From Paraspadella gotoi (lineage: Eukaryota; Chaetognatha), in the NCBI GenBank assembly GCA_051294375.1, contig CM119264.1, forward strand, positions 11,754,392-11,818,391: a stretch of 64,000 nt of DNA, read 5' to 3'. Below are positions 47,656-59,280 of the stretch, one piece after another (the stretch's first letter is position 1; every line of letters starts with the position of its first letter). Position numbers and translations under genes: made by a program. Below the pieces are notes generated by a model. That model was not told the origin of the DNA and searched no databases. It saw only the letters and a program-made list of their open reading frames with translations.

Positions 47656-47960
47656 AGGGGAAATACCAATATGAAAAGTATCAGACTCAAAAAAAAAACA
47701 TTATGAATGAATAATTATTTCTACTAAGTTTCAATTTTTTTCTGATATGCAAAGACCGAATATATTCTCAGCTATCTTTTGAATCTAATCCTGCCAGAAT
47801 CATGACTCCGAAAATCTATCTATTTAAAATCAGAGAGAGACTGCGTGAATGATTCAGTGTGTGAACGTATACGGCAGTTCATGAGTGTAAAGAGTAGGTG
47901 ATAGAGAATAAGAGAGAGAAAGTTAGAAAAAAGGGAGAGGGAGAAGAGAGGGGGAAGAAG

Positions 47961-48069
<109 letters not shown>

Positions 48070-48079
48070 TTCCGACTGA

Positions 48080-48720
48080 GATATAGTGATTTCGCCCTCG
48101 TCGATATTTTGAAAATGCGAGAAGTCGGTTGTGGGCGTCGCCCTCCCCCGCCGAGAGAAGCGCTCCTTCAGATGTCGCCCCCCCAGCCTCGGCCCCTCGT
48201 GCTTCCTCGGGTCCGTTGCTTTGCGGCCTTCTCCAAGATTTTGGAGAAACTGACACCCATTGCTGGATTGCGTCAGCATAGACACCTTGGGAAACTTGCA
48301 CCTGCCTCCCTATTATCATGCCCCAATGCTACAAGGCACTTCTGAACGGCGCCGTCCGGAAAGAGTGCACTTGGACTTGGACATATTCCATTGTCCCTTT
48401 CAGATCTCGCTACTTCCCGCGGCGCAACCATGAAAATCTCTAGCAAGCTCCACCAAGCAGAAAACCCCGTCGGGCAATCGACTCCCCACCCCATTTCCCC
48501 CAAAGGAAATGTCAGACCGCTTCCCTCGCTGGAGTGGAAAAAGGCTTTCTCGTCAAAGCTGGCGCTAATCTCGCATCGATCCTTAATAAAAAGTCCACGA
48601 CGTCCAACCATCCACGCCCATCCCTCTTCCGCCCCCTGGCGACCGGCTCCCCTTGCCAATGAGCCTCCAGTCTTCCAGACGAAACCTCAGAGGGAAACAA
48701 AAGATACGTTATCGATCAAA
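48080..48720. other. Island of unusual composition with overlapping ORFs on both strands
   Basis: Balanced, non-repetitive sequence between AT-rich and purine-rich flanks. Plus: a 195-codon frame (48391-48978). Minus: 128-codon (48273-48659) and 146-codon (47879-48319) frames, the last running into TC repeat. No domain was recognised and no splice sites chosen. Could be a decayed mobile or viral-type insert; the sequence alone does not decide. Confidence 0.3.
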
Positions 48721-49680
48721 AACCGCCAAGTTAAAAAACTCGTAACGGCATTTTCAAGATGTCGCGCTCCACAAACTTTCTGTTCACAAGAGATGTCAAA
48801 TTTTCTCTTTGTCCTTTCGAAAAAAAAAGCGTCCAACGAACCATCTCCCAATTTCATCTATCCATCCGATCACATAAAATTATATAAAAAATTTAAATTT
48901 AAAACAACCATTATAATTAACATTAATTCAAAGCCGTCATCGGCGTCGATGAATAATGTATTCCACACTAAATCGTAACGACCATCCATCAAATTCATGG
49001 CGAAAGGACGAGAGAAGTTCTCTTGACCAACGGGGGGAAAAAAGGGAGGGGGAGGGGGGGGGTAAAAAACCCGGAGATTATGCGCGATATGGCGATCCGT
49101 CCACCCCCGAGCTAGTTCATTCCTTCGACCCTCGAATATCTCTAGGTTTTTTTTTTTCTCTGTCTTCATCTCAGAGACTCCTACGTTGATTCTTGACCAG
49201 AAGTTTTCAGTCGCCATCTGTGACTCAGACTCTTTTACCCATGATTCCCGCTACCCAGCTACCCTTCTACCCTTCTACCCCGCTTATAATAATAAATATT
49301 TATTAGCCCCCCATTAATATCCTCGTTTTGGGCCATTTCTTTTTTTCTCTCGCCCAGATTCCATGGTGTCCCATCCAAATGTCCGTTCCGCCATTTTTTA
49401 CCCAATATTTCTCACATCTCCAGTTTTTTTTTTTTCGCGGCAGTTGCACGACCTGGTTGTAAGGATTGAAGCTTGTCCTCACATAATACATACTGATAAA
49501 GGCTTCAATCCGGTCATATATCAATCAAGGACGTTGGGATTAAGTTGCTCGAAATTGTTGTTGTTGTCGTTGTTGTTGTTGTGTTCAATATTGTTTTATC
49601 TATTTAAAACCACCCGAGGTTCATTTTTCCTACACGATAAACCTCTCTTAAATATTTTCAAAGAAAAACGTCAAAATAAG

Positions 49681-49725
49681 TATTAAGTATTAAGTATTAA
49701 GTATTAAATATTAAGTATTAAGTAA
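49681..49725. repeat. (TAAGTAT)n-type heptamer array
   Basis: About six units of AAGTATT with one AAATATT variant. Confidence 0.92.
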
Positions 49726-49910
49726 ACACGTTTTCATCATCACTTCTGGAAAAAATTCCATCCCATCGATTACCAGAGTCTTATATTCTCTCCCCTGAAT
49801 TTACTATCTGACGACGTCCTTCATCCCCCAATCTCAACCCAATTAGCGCAACAAGATCAAATCAAGTCTTCAACGTTTTAAATCCTATCGATCTGATCGC
49901 GCTTCCTGTA

Positions 49911-49940
49911 CAGCCAATCTCAGCCAATCTCAGCCAATCT
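49911..49940 (+). promoter_or_regulatory. Three CCAAT boxes in a 10-bp tandem array
   Basis: CAGCCAATCT occurs three times head to tail. CCAAT is the NF-Y core; spacing of one helical turn would put all on one face of the DNA. Confidence 0.4.
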
Positions 49941-50187
49941 CCCGGTCAGTACGCCCGTACCATCCGCTTTTCAAGTCCCCGTTCCATTCGAAAATCTCTG
50001 CCACTCACCTTTTCTCATCCTCTCTTCCACCATCTAACTCTTAACTATCCACCATCCAGCGAATCTCAACTCCCTGCCATCCGTCCATCCTCGGTTCGCC
50101 TTCCGTTTTCCATCGCCACCTCCTCTCATCCCCCACACCTCCCCCTCCTCCTCATCCTCCTCCTCATCCTCCTCCTCACCTCCGCAG

Positions 50188-50273
50188 CGAAGAGTCCGAG
50201 CGACGACCAGGTTTACTGCCTCCATAAATCGGAATCGCGCGCCGATTCGCGCCTCAATCATCGGCGCGAATAA
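50188..50273 (+). CDS. Candidate short terminal exon; minus alternative
   Basis: A CTCCTC-rich tract ending ACCTCCGCAG (AG 50186-50187) is a good acceptor. In phase 1 it reads KSPSDDQVYCLHKSESRADS then RLNHRRE and stops. On minus the same site reads as a GGAG|GTGAGG donor after MEAVNLVVARTLRC, so a minus-strand first exon is equally possible. Confidence 0.28.
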
Positions 50274-51649
50274 CTCAGGATCAAGCGACGGGGAATCATC
50301 TTGGGCGCGGGAGTGACGACGGGGGGGGCGGAGGATCCGGAGGTGTGGTCTAGGAGAGGTGGTGTCAGTGGCGAAGTCTCTTGGGGATCGAAATGTTAGG
50401 CTATTTCTCTCTTTACTTCTTTTAACGGAGATTGATTCCTGGGTGTTCGACGCGCGATTATTGGTTATGATTAAGAACGGAGCGTGAAAACCGGATGATT
50501 GGTCGGAAATAATCTGTTAGCAGTTGGGACGAGAAAATATGAGATCGCGAATCCGTTCGACCTCGCGCGACAAAACTCTCGGTAATTGCGACAGCGAATG
50601 AGTGGAATCTTGCGCTTCCTTCGAATCCAAGACACGAAGAATGACGCGAGTCGTGAGTGCACGCGAAAGCTTACGTGCGACAGCAAAGCGACGTGCGCGC
50701 ACGAATTCGCCAGAGATGAAGATTTTTTTCTCCCTGCGCGCTCTCTCTCTCTTTCTCTCGCACACACACTCACACCTTCATCGCGTCGTAAAAAGAAGTA
50801 GTGAAAAATTTACTCTCCTTCTCTTTACGAGCTTTATTTTCTTTCTAACTTAAAAAAAAAAGCTAGTTAGCCTAATAAATCACCTGAAATTAGACGAGGG
50901 GGGCGGCTTTTTTTTTTTACCTCGTGGCGTCAAGGTTAATGCCACGTAACCCGGCGCTCGCGGGCGCGGAATACGTAAAGGGGGTAATAAAGGAGAAAGT
51001 CAGGGCCTTTCGATCCAGAATTCAAGATTCGCTTCGAGCGGAACGAATGAGACGGAGTTTATTATTTATATCATTTAGTATTTAGTCGAGAGAGGAAATG
51101 TTATATAGCGATAAAAAATGTAGATTTTTCCTGATCTTCGAGTATAATAAGTAGCGGGAGAGGTTGCCTATAAGCAAAATGTTAATTTTTACGAAAGTTA
51201 AAAGGAGATGATTTTCTTTTTTAGACTTTTGTCCCTTGTATTTCGATCTTCTGTTTTTAGTTTTTTATTTTTGTTTATACTTTTATTTTATATTTTATTC
51301 ATTCTATTTCTCGTCTTTGACTTTTGTCCCATGGCTTTGACACTTCGTCGGCTTTGAAATAAACATTAATCAGGCCATCGAGAAATGGACTGAGATTAAA
51401 AAAATGACAAGAAATCCAAGATGAAGCGCTAATGGATTTTTTTCCTCTATCAATGACTCGACATTTGGTGAATTGACGGATCAGGAAGTTTCAAACATCT
51501 CAACCCCATTTTTTTTCTTTATTCCTCGGTCGTATATTCCCGTCAAATAAATCATTCACTGGCGGCGGCCATTTTCATTACCGCGCAATTTAACAATCCT
51601 CCCATTTTCCTCTGAAGGCTTTTTCACTTTCTTGGACGTCGGTCGTTCC

Positions 51650-51925
51650 GGTTGTCAAGCGTGACCGCCTCCGACGCTGCCGTCGCCTCCGCCGCTGCCG
51701 TCGCCGCCGCTTCTGCCGTCGCCTCCGCCGCTTCCTCCCTTGTCGCTCAAACCGCCAGCGCAGTCGCTTCTGGTTTTAGCTGCTGTCCTTTCCCCAGCTT
51801 CTGGCCACCCAGCTGTTTCCGCCGTTTCCGAAGGCACCGCCTTCGACCGCCGCCGTCGCTGAAACTGAGCGAAGCGTCGTCTACCTTCGTCCGCTGTCAC
51901 TCTCGTGACTAAAGTCACCGTCACC
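51650..51925. other. GCC/GCT-type triplet-rich GC island
   Basis: Plus gives an Ala/Val/Ser-rich frame, minus a Gly/Asp/Ser-rich one (GGSGGGDGRSGGDGSGGG). The reciprocal simplicity suggests a degenerate triplet repeat, though the 3' two thirds are less repetitive. Confidence 0.4.
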
Positions 51926-52049
51926 GCCCTTCACCATCCCTAGACCTCTCCCCCCCACTCCCGACACGTCCCTTTAACCCCCCCCCAACACCTCAATTTA
52001 CGTGAACAAGAAATCTCCATTACGCGCGATCCCAGATTGAGTGCGAGAT

Positions 52050-52274
52050 TACGACGACGCCGCAACATCTGGCGCTCGGGAACTGGCAACCGGCCTCCTT
52101 TTCCCGCGTCGCGATTGGTCGAGCCGCGTCGACGTCGGGTCGTTCCGACGCTCCGATTGGTCGAAGCCTTTTGATCGATGCCGGCCGCGCGGCGGAGCGA
52201 GCGCAGTTTCGTTGCGTCGGTTGATTGGATGCCGCTAATTGATTTTCACTTTTAGCGAGAGGGGGAGGGTGAGT
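52050..52274 (+). promoter_or_regulatory. CpG-rich promoter candidate with three ATTGG boxes and a first-exon donor
   Basis: ATTGG (inverted CCAAT) at 52114, 52156 and 52224, two in the longer context GATTGGTCGA. CpG density is high. GGGAGG|GTGAGT at 52269 is a good donor that could close a non-coding first exon on plus. The next plausible acceptor-linked coding frame is 53028-53167. Confidence 0.4.
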
Positions 52275-52276
52275 GG

Positions 52277-52377
<101 letters not shown>

Positions 52378-52755
52378 GGATGGAAAATTCTTTTTTCCTG
52401 ACAAAGTTCGTTTCTTTTTAATTCAGTCGAGGAAAAATATAAATTAGAAAAGGAAAAAAAAAGGGAAAAAAAAAGGAAATAAAAAGGAGGCATCGTCGAC
52501 GGCGGAGAAATTCCCTCCGGGGAAAAGTCGCTTCATCGCGGATCGAATGGAAGGATGAAAGGATTTCGATGATTGACACGTGATTCCGCTCACGCTTTAA
52601 ATGATTCACTTGTGATTTAGAACAAATTTTGTACTTTTTGATCACGTGATCGTTATAAGAGGTTATAATCGTTATAATCTGTTCCCATAATGGACGTTTT
52701 AACTCTCTTCACTTAAAAGATTAAAAGATCACAAAAATATATATTAAACGTATAA

Positions 52756-52890
52756 ATGAATGAATGAATGAATGAATAAATGAATGAATGAATGAATGAA
52801 TGAATGAATGAATGAATGAATGAATGAATGAATGAATGAATGAATGAATGAATTAATGAATGAATGATTGAATGAATCAATGAATGAGTA
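52756..52890. repeat. (TGAA)n microsatellite
   Basis: About 30 TGAA units with a few TGAT/TAAA variants. Confidence 0.97.
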
Positions 52891-53027
52891 GACAAATTTT
52901 ATATTGATTGTAATTAAATAATAAAAAAAATATATGTTTATCTGCTAATGATAAAAGAGCAGGGAAGTAAAGCTAATTAAAACCGACTAAACTATACAAA
53001 AAGGGCCAAATTACACAAATTTTTCAG

Positions 53028-53167
53028 CTCGATTTCATCCACGTCTCAGTGGTGACATGGTCCATTTCTATCAGCTGAACGATATCGTTTCCGATACAAA
53101 AAAGCAAAAAAAATGGATATTCATCTTTTCCGCATACAAATTAGTACCGGAGTTTTTCGTAAAATGA
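53028..53167 (+). CDS. Candidate terminal exon
   Basis: Acceptor ACAAATTTTTCAG (AG 53026-53027). In phase 1 it reads RFHPRLSGDMVHFYQLNDIV, SDTKKQKKWIFIFSAYKLVP, EFFVK and stops. Composition is unlike the simple repeats on either side. Partner exon unknown; the GTGAGT donor at 52269 is upstream on the same strand. Not recognised as a family. Confidence 0.38.
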
Positions 53168-53201
53168 TGAGAGGAATTATGAAACAGATTAGACGGAAAG
53201 G

Positions 53202-53365
<164 letters not shown>

Positions 53366-54375
53366 AAAGAAAAAATAAAGAAATAAAGAATAAAGGAAAG
53401 AAAGGAAAACAATATATAACATGTTTATAAAGAAATAATAATAAACATTACCCGCAACATTGAAAATGAACTTTATATTAACTTCAATCCCCTACCAAAA
53501 AAAAAAATAAAGGCTGTGACTACCCACAGTTCGCAGTAAAAAAAAAAAACTGGAATTGAATTGGGATTATGAATGAGATAAACGAGGACGATATGATCGA
53601 GAATAACGATGCAAATCGGGCGATGATTATTCGATTGAGGTCAAATTCTTCCACACAATGATGAGGTCGATTCGGAGCGCCATGGGGGGGGATTTGTTTT
53701 TATCAGACACGTGAGCCGGCAGAACGACTGACACTGATGAAAAATGTTACTGCAAGGATGGCTCCGTGGGCGTGTATCCCAGTAACTTCAGTTAACCCGC
53801 ATGTAATTCCAATTGTAAATATACTTTCAATAATATATCTTGATAAGAGTGATGGAGGCCTTAAACCACCAAAGCCTTCCAGAACGTCAGGGCGGCAGAT
53901 TGCTTATTTATTAAATGAATGGAAAATTTTATTTTATTGGTTTGTACCAAATTTCATAAATTAGTATTTACCGCATATTTATTAAGACCGAAATATACGA
54001 AAGGAAATAACAACGAAAGATTGTTTATTTATATATTTTATTTCATGGTAATCAAATAATAAATTGCTAGGTCTCGAGCCTCTTTTCATGTTCAGAAATT
54101 CGATTCCAGCCAGAGGACGGAGTTCCTTATCAGTTCGTCTGATGACTTGAAGTTCCGCCGCAGAAAAAATGTGAGCTTCTGTTTTGACTTGGACGAATAC
54201 AAATGAATACTGATGAGGAGGGGATCGAAGAGGGAGGGGCGAGGGAAGCGTGGGGAGGGGAACGTGGGTGAGAGTTTGGGAGGGGTTTGGGGGGGAACAC
54301 CTGGAATATTGAGAAAAGATCATGGATTGGGCACCCGTTAACCGTTACGTATAAGAGTGGAGCACAGAAATGTTT

Positions 54376-55068
54376 GAGGAGAGGTGAGAAATCCGAGGCT
54401 GGTTCTGATCAAATTTTTGTCTCAAATCTATTAAGTTATATAAAAAATAAAGCATTAAAAGGCCATTCAAATGCACGTAATACGACATGCCATAGTATTA
54501 TTTAATGTTTAAACTGATGGGCTAATTGAGGAACTTTCAAATTTTGAACAGGAAGAGAATGAAAGGATTTGACGAGCACCTCCGCATCCGTCATTGAACT
54601 CAGACTCACCAACGATTGGCATTCCTTGAGAATAGATTCCGCGAGTTGCCCTCTCCGAGAAATAGCCAACTAGGCCAGACGTCCAGAAAGGAGCGCCGAT
54701 TGAGGCAATCGACTCGGTTCCATATCGGGGGCTGTTCGTTTATTGCCCTCCCGTCCCCACTTCTCCNNNNNNNNNNNNNNNNNNNNNNNNNTATTCTCGG
54801 AGGGGCAAACTCGGATCTATTCTCCGAGGGCACATGCCAATCGTTGGTGAGTCTGAGTCAATGACGGATGCGGAGGTCTCGTCAAATCTTTCATTCTTTC
54901 CTGTTCAAATTTGAAAGTTTCCTCAATAGCCCGCATCAGTTTAAACATTAAATATACTATGGCTGTACGTATACGTGTTTGGAAGCTTTTATTGCTTATT
55001 TTTTATTAACGTTAATAGATTTGAGACAAAAATTTGATCAGACCACGCTCGGATTCTCACTCTCCCAA
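54376..55068. repeat. Long imperfect inverted repeat (about 280-bp arms) around a 25-N gap
   Basis: Arm 54376-54665 pairs with arm 54792-55068 (shared blocks such as CTCCGCATCCGTCATTGA and ATCAAATTTTTGTCTCAAAT on opposite strands). The spacer is about 100 bp plus 25 N. Arms differ mostly by small indels. The outer arm runs into a 564-N gap (55069-55632). Likely a chimeric long-read join; a true palindrome is possible. Confidence 0.85.
54767..54791. other. Assembly gap of exactly 25 N
   Basis: Same size as the gap at 59131-59155; fixed 25-N gaps are used by some gap-filling software for overfilled gaps. Confidence 0.95.
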
Positions 55069-55632
55069 NNNNNNNNNNNNNNNNNNNNNNNNNNNNNNNN
55101 NNNNNNNNNNNNNNNNNNNNNNNNNNNNNNNNNNNNNNNNNNNNNNNNNNNNNNNNNNNNNNNNNNNNNNNNNNNNNNNNNNNNNNNNNNNNNNNNNNNN
55201 NNNNNNNNNNNNNNNNNNNNNNNNNNNNNNNNNNNNNNNNNNNNNNNNNNNNNNNNNNNNNNNNNNNNNNNNNNNNNNNNNNNNNNNNNNNNNNNNNNNN
55301 NNNNNNNNNNNNNNNNNNNNNNNNNNNNNNNNNNNNNNNNNNNNNNNNNNNNNNNNNNNNNNNNNNNNNNNNNNNNNNNNNNNNNNNNNNNNNNNNNNNN
55401 NNNNNNNNNNNNNNNNNNNNNNNNNNNNNNNNNNNNNNNNNNNNNNNNNNNNNNNNNNNNNNNNNNNNNNNNNNNNNNNNNNNNNNNNNNNNNNNNNNNN
55501 NNNNNNNNNNNNNNNNNNNNNNNNNNNNNNNNNNNNNNNNNNNNNNNNNNNNNNNNNNNNNNNNNNNNNNNNNNNNNNNNNNNNNNNNNNNNNNNNNNNN
55601 NNNNNNNNNNNNNNNNNNNNNNNNNNNNNNNN
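55069..55632. other. Assembly gap (564 N)
   Basis: Lies at the outer end of the inverted repeat. Confidence 0.95.
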
Positions 55633-55799
55633 AATGTATATTATACATGGCTCGGGTGTTTCACCAAAATTTGAAAAGTGTTCGGATCTTTATGAAATTG
55701 GTACAACCAATATAAAAATCATCCATTCATTTAATAAATAAGCTATTTACATCGAGAAGAATATGTTGGGAGGTAAAAAAATAGGATTATTATGGCAAC

Positions 55800-56048
55800 G
55801 GGAGGATAGCCTGTGATACCCGGGGCGCGGGGTATCTCACCAACTGGCGTAGGGGCTGCGGACCCTCAGTGACCGCCTCCTGTCACTGGCATGTTTATAC
55901 CGGCACCGTCACATTTAAGCCAGAACCGGGATACCCGGGGATTGAACCCGGGACGCACGGATGGAATGAGATGATTTAGCCTGCTCAGCCATTGAGACGA
56001 GGCTGAGGACGGACAGCAGTGAGGCAGCTTTAAGTCTTGCTGCCACAT
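55800..56048 (-). mobile_element. tRNA-derived SINE-like element
   Basis: On minus, box A TGGCTGAGCAGG (55980-55991) and box B GGTTCAATCCC (55938-55948) have tRNA-like spacing, and CCGGG...CCCGG forms a T-arm stem. The acceptor-stem ends do not pair, so this is a tRNA-derived element or pseudogene, not a functional tRNA. The 5' side (56021-56048) carries the GGCAGC...GCTGCC hairpin also found at 8999. The 3' boundary is uncertain. Confidence 0.6.
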
Positions 56049-56401
56049 TATACTAATTTTGTCAAAATTGGTAGAATACCCTTAGTGCTACCCTCGCCTA
56101 AAGGATAAAAAAACACACCTTGGGCACATTTTCGTCCATTGACTTAATCCTAGTGAGCCAATTCACGTCCAATGCCACCATCTAAGGATGTGTTCCAAAC
56201 TGAAACTCAGTATTTGTCTACCTCATTTCACGCATTACAAAGTTTTAAAATAAGGAATCTGTCCGATCTCCACAGACGGAAGATAGCAGCAGACTGTCAA
56301 TAATGAGTTTTTTTCACCTACTAGACGATAAATGGTCCTTTTTCAACCGGTTCCAACTCGTTCCGACGATTCCTTTGCCTGTGTTGTTGTTATCATTTCA
56401 G

Positions 56402-56801
56402 CGAGTGCCACAGCGTGGCTTTTCGACGGGATGGTTCAGAGTTCGAGGTACAGGTTCACGCTCACAGTTTCACGCAAGTCTCTATCGAAACTCGCACTTC
56501 CCGTCCAGAGAGAAGAGTCGAGGAAAAAAACAATGAAAGAGGACGACAACTACAACAACAACCGTCCTTCCTCCGCCGAATCCGATTTCCTCTTTACGTC
56601 TCATCAGACGATTTTCCCGCCAAAGACGACGACAACAATTCCGCTTCGAATCTTTGCGATGTTTTCCCAGAAACTCAGATGTTGATCCTTTGGCGGCGAC
56701 AGAGACGCCATTTGCTTCCGCGTTTTTTCGGAAAGAAGATTCGCGTTTGTGTTTATGTTGAAAAAAAAAAAAGCCTTAAAGACGGTCTCGTGTCAACGTG
56801 A
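56402..56801 (+). CDS. Candidate terminal exon, 132 codons
   Basis: Acceptor TGTTGTTGTTATCATTTCAG (AG 56400-56401). In phase 2 it begins ECHSVAFRRDGSEFEVQVHA, then HSFTQVSIETRTSRPERR, a Gln-run, LYVSSDDFPAKDDDNN and CDVFPETQMLILWRRQRR, before a stop at 56799. A GTACAG donor at 56444 could shorten it. The other two plus frames are also open for 44 and 93 codons, so frame is not secure. Family not recognised. Confidence 0.33.
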
Positions 56802-57654
56802 GTGTCTTTAAGCATCCACATTTCGGCGACATCCGTTCGAGATGAGCCCAAAATTAAATATTCGCCGAGTTGCCATAAATACGAGATACTAGCGCCGACA
56901 CATTCCGGATGAAGGCCTCCTTATACCTCAAGTCACGGGCGGAAATTCCTGTGCAAACGACGCCGAAAAATCCGCGCGTCGCTTTCGATGAGCGTCCATC
57001 ATTCGGGCGTCGGTCGTCGAATCAAATGACGAGCGCCATGAATTCCGAGCGACGCCATTAAGACGAGACTAATGCGACGACGACGATAACGACGACTATT
57101 GCGACCAAGTGGACTGGTTACGAAGAGGACAAAATTCAATTATTGGATTCTAACTTTGGTGTGCCTATTTTGCCTTCTATGTAGCCATAACTAATTTAAT
57201 TTTTGTTTTTCGTATGCAAATTCGGATTTGGAACTACAGAAACCATCTAATTTTTCGTTATGACATCCTCTTGTAATACTTTTACAGTGTAAAATTTTTT
57301 TCTTGCTCCTCCGAAGAAAGACCAATAGTTTTTCCCAATCGCCAAAATTAAACCGTACAATTTAAATGATACGCGAGGAGTTCTCCACGATAAAGAAAAG
57401 AATCATGAGTTCGCCTGGCATTTCAAAGCGATTTCTAAGCGATCTCAAAGCGATCCCTGAACTATCTGAGAGCGATCTTGGCATCTGTGAGCGAAGAAAC
57501 CACAACGCGATTTCTATGCAGTCGTTCCCAACGTTTATCCGCCCATAAGCCCGACCAACGATTCGACCATCCATTTTCTCCTTCAAAAGACTTTCTTCTT
57601 CTGCCGTTCCAACTCCACCACCGATCCACCCCACCCTTTCATCTCCTCATCCTA

Positions 57655-57690
57655 CAGTCCTGGCCAAAAAAAATAGGCCACCCTAAAACA
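57655..57690 (+). mobile_element. Solitary Tc1-type terminal sequence
   Basis: CAGTCCTGGCCAAAAAAAAT after a TA dinucleotide (57653-57654) closely resembles Tc1-family inverted-repeat ends (C. elegans Tc1 begins CAGTGCTGGCCAAAAAGA). No matching opposite end or transposase was found before the duplicated block at 57969. Confidence 0.5.
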
Positions 57691-57968
57691 TTACGAAAAT
57701 AAATCATGATCGATTCCTTTATTATGAAAGATATCATAAGATAATAATATTTATTAAAAAAAAGAACTATTGGTAAAAATTTTATAAAAATTTGGCCATC
57801 CGTTTGCAAGTAATATTTTTTTAAAAATAAATACTCAAATCAAACAGAGCGATAGAGTACAAAAAGTGATAATTTTTTAATCTTATGTATTTAAGGTACT
57901 ACAACATTTGAATGATAATACTAATTTTCTTTTAACTTTTAAAAAATAATTATATGACATCAATAAAC

Positions 57969-59056
57969 GCCTATAAATTAAAAGAGTTCATAGTTTTTTT
58001 GCAGATCTTCAAATATAGTTTTTTCCATTTTGTTTTTAATGACTCATCATCTGGTGGCTATAGATCCTGAATGGCTGGATCAATTTCTTTTTAACTTACA
58101 TATATAAATTATTTTTTAAAAATCTACATTTTAATAATCTATATTTCTTTCTTTAGAATAGATGCACAGAACGAAAGAAATTTAACAATTAAGAGTGTAT
58201 AAACTGTATATCCAACCCCCCATTTCCTCTATTACCATCTCCTCAACCAGTCCCTTTTTTTATTTTCCTTAAATGAATAATTTTCGGAAAAACCACCTTT
58301 TTTCCACCAATTTCTTTCTTCAACAAACTACCACTACCATCTCAACCATCAGCCACCGCGCGTCCCTTCTGCCCCTAAGATCCCCGTTCCACGCTCACCA
58401 CTCTTGGGGGAGGCTGGCTGCTCCGTTTGAATTTGATAGAAGGATCGTTTTTTGAAATAATCTCGTCATTGTTCCGTCATTAATCCACCGACCGGAGAAA
58501 GGCCGGGGAGAAAACGGCCTTATAAATTAAAAGAGTTCATAGTTTTTTTGCAGATCTTCAAATAATAGTTTTTTCCATTTTGTTTTTAATGACTCATCGA
58601 CTGGTGGCTATAGATCCTGAATGGCTGGATCAAATTTCTTTTTAACTTACATATATAAATTATGTTTTTAAAAATCTACATTTTAATAATCTATATTTCT
58701 TTTCTTTAGAATAGATGCACAGAACGAAAGAAATTATACAATTAAGAGTGTAAACTGTATATTCAACCCCCTTTTTCCTCTATTACCATCTCCTCAACCA
58801 GTCCCTTTTTTTATTTTCCTTAAATGAATAATTTTCGGAAAACCACCTTTTTTCCACAAATTTCTTTCTTCAACAAACACCAACACCATCTCAACCATCA
58901 GCCTACCGCGCGTCCCTTTCTGCCCCTAAGATCCCCGTTCCACGCTCACCACTCTTGGGGGAGGCTGCTGCTTCCGTTTGAATTGATAGAAGGATCGTTT
59001 TTGAATAATCTCGTCATTGTTCGTCATTAATCCACCGACCGGAGAAAGGCCGGGGA
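57969..59056. repeat. Tandem duplication A: 57969-58510 and 58516-59056
   Basis: Two copies of about 541 bp that differ mainly by single-base insertions or deletions, many in homopolymers. The second copy runs into GA repeat and a 25-N gap. Confidence 0.93.
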
Positions 59057-59241
59057 GTAGAGAGAGAGAGGAGAAGAGGGATGAGAGAGTAGAGAGAGAG
59101 AGAGGAGAGAGAGAGAGTAGAGAGAGAAAGNNNNNNNNNNNNNNNNNNNNNNNNNGGAGGAGGAGGGATGAGAGAGATGCAGAGACGAAAGACGAGAGAG
59201 CGGAGAAGAGAGAAGAGAGAGAGAGAGAGATGAGAGAGGAG

Positions 59242-59272
<31 letters not shown>

Positions 59273-59280
59273 AAGAGAGA
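59057..59280. repeat. Interrupted (GA)n tract containing a 25-N gap (59131-59155)
   Basis: GA repeat on both sides of the gap, sitting between duplications A and B. Confidence 0.95.

Noticed and set aside
53737-53964. 75-codon ATG frame (MKNVTARMAPW...)
   Set aside because: Somewhat protein-like but without splice context, promoter or poly(A) signal; AT-rich at its end.
54979-55741. Frames of over 200 codons across the large N gap
   Set aside because: Nearly all codons are N; no information.
56173-56330. A complete tRNA gene near the SINE
   Set aside because: Only the box A/box B pair at 55938-55991 is tRNA-like; acceptor stem does not pair and no other cloverleaf was found.
57362-57634. 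Overlapping plus and minus frames near 57.4 kb
   Set aside because: A local AAGCGATCTC-type tandem repeat explains the repeated peptide pattern on both strands.
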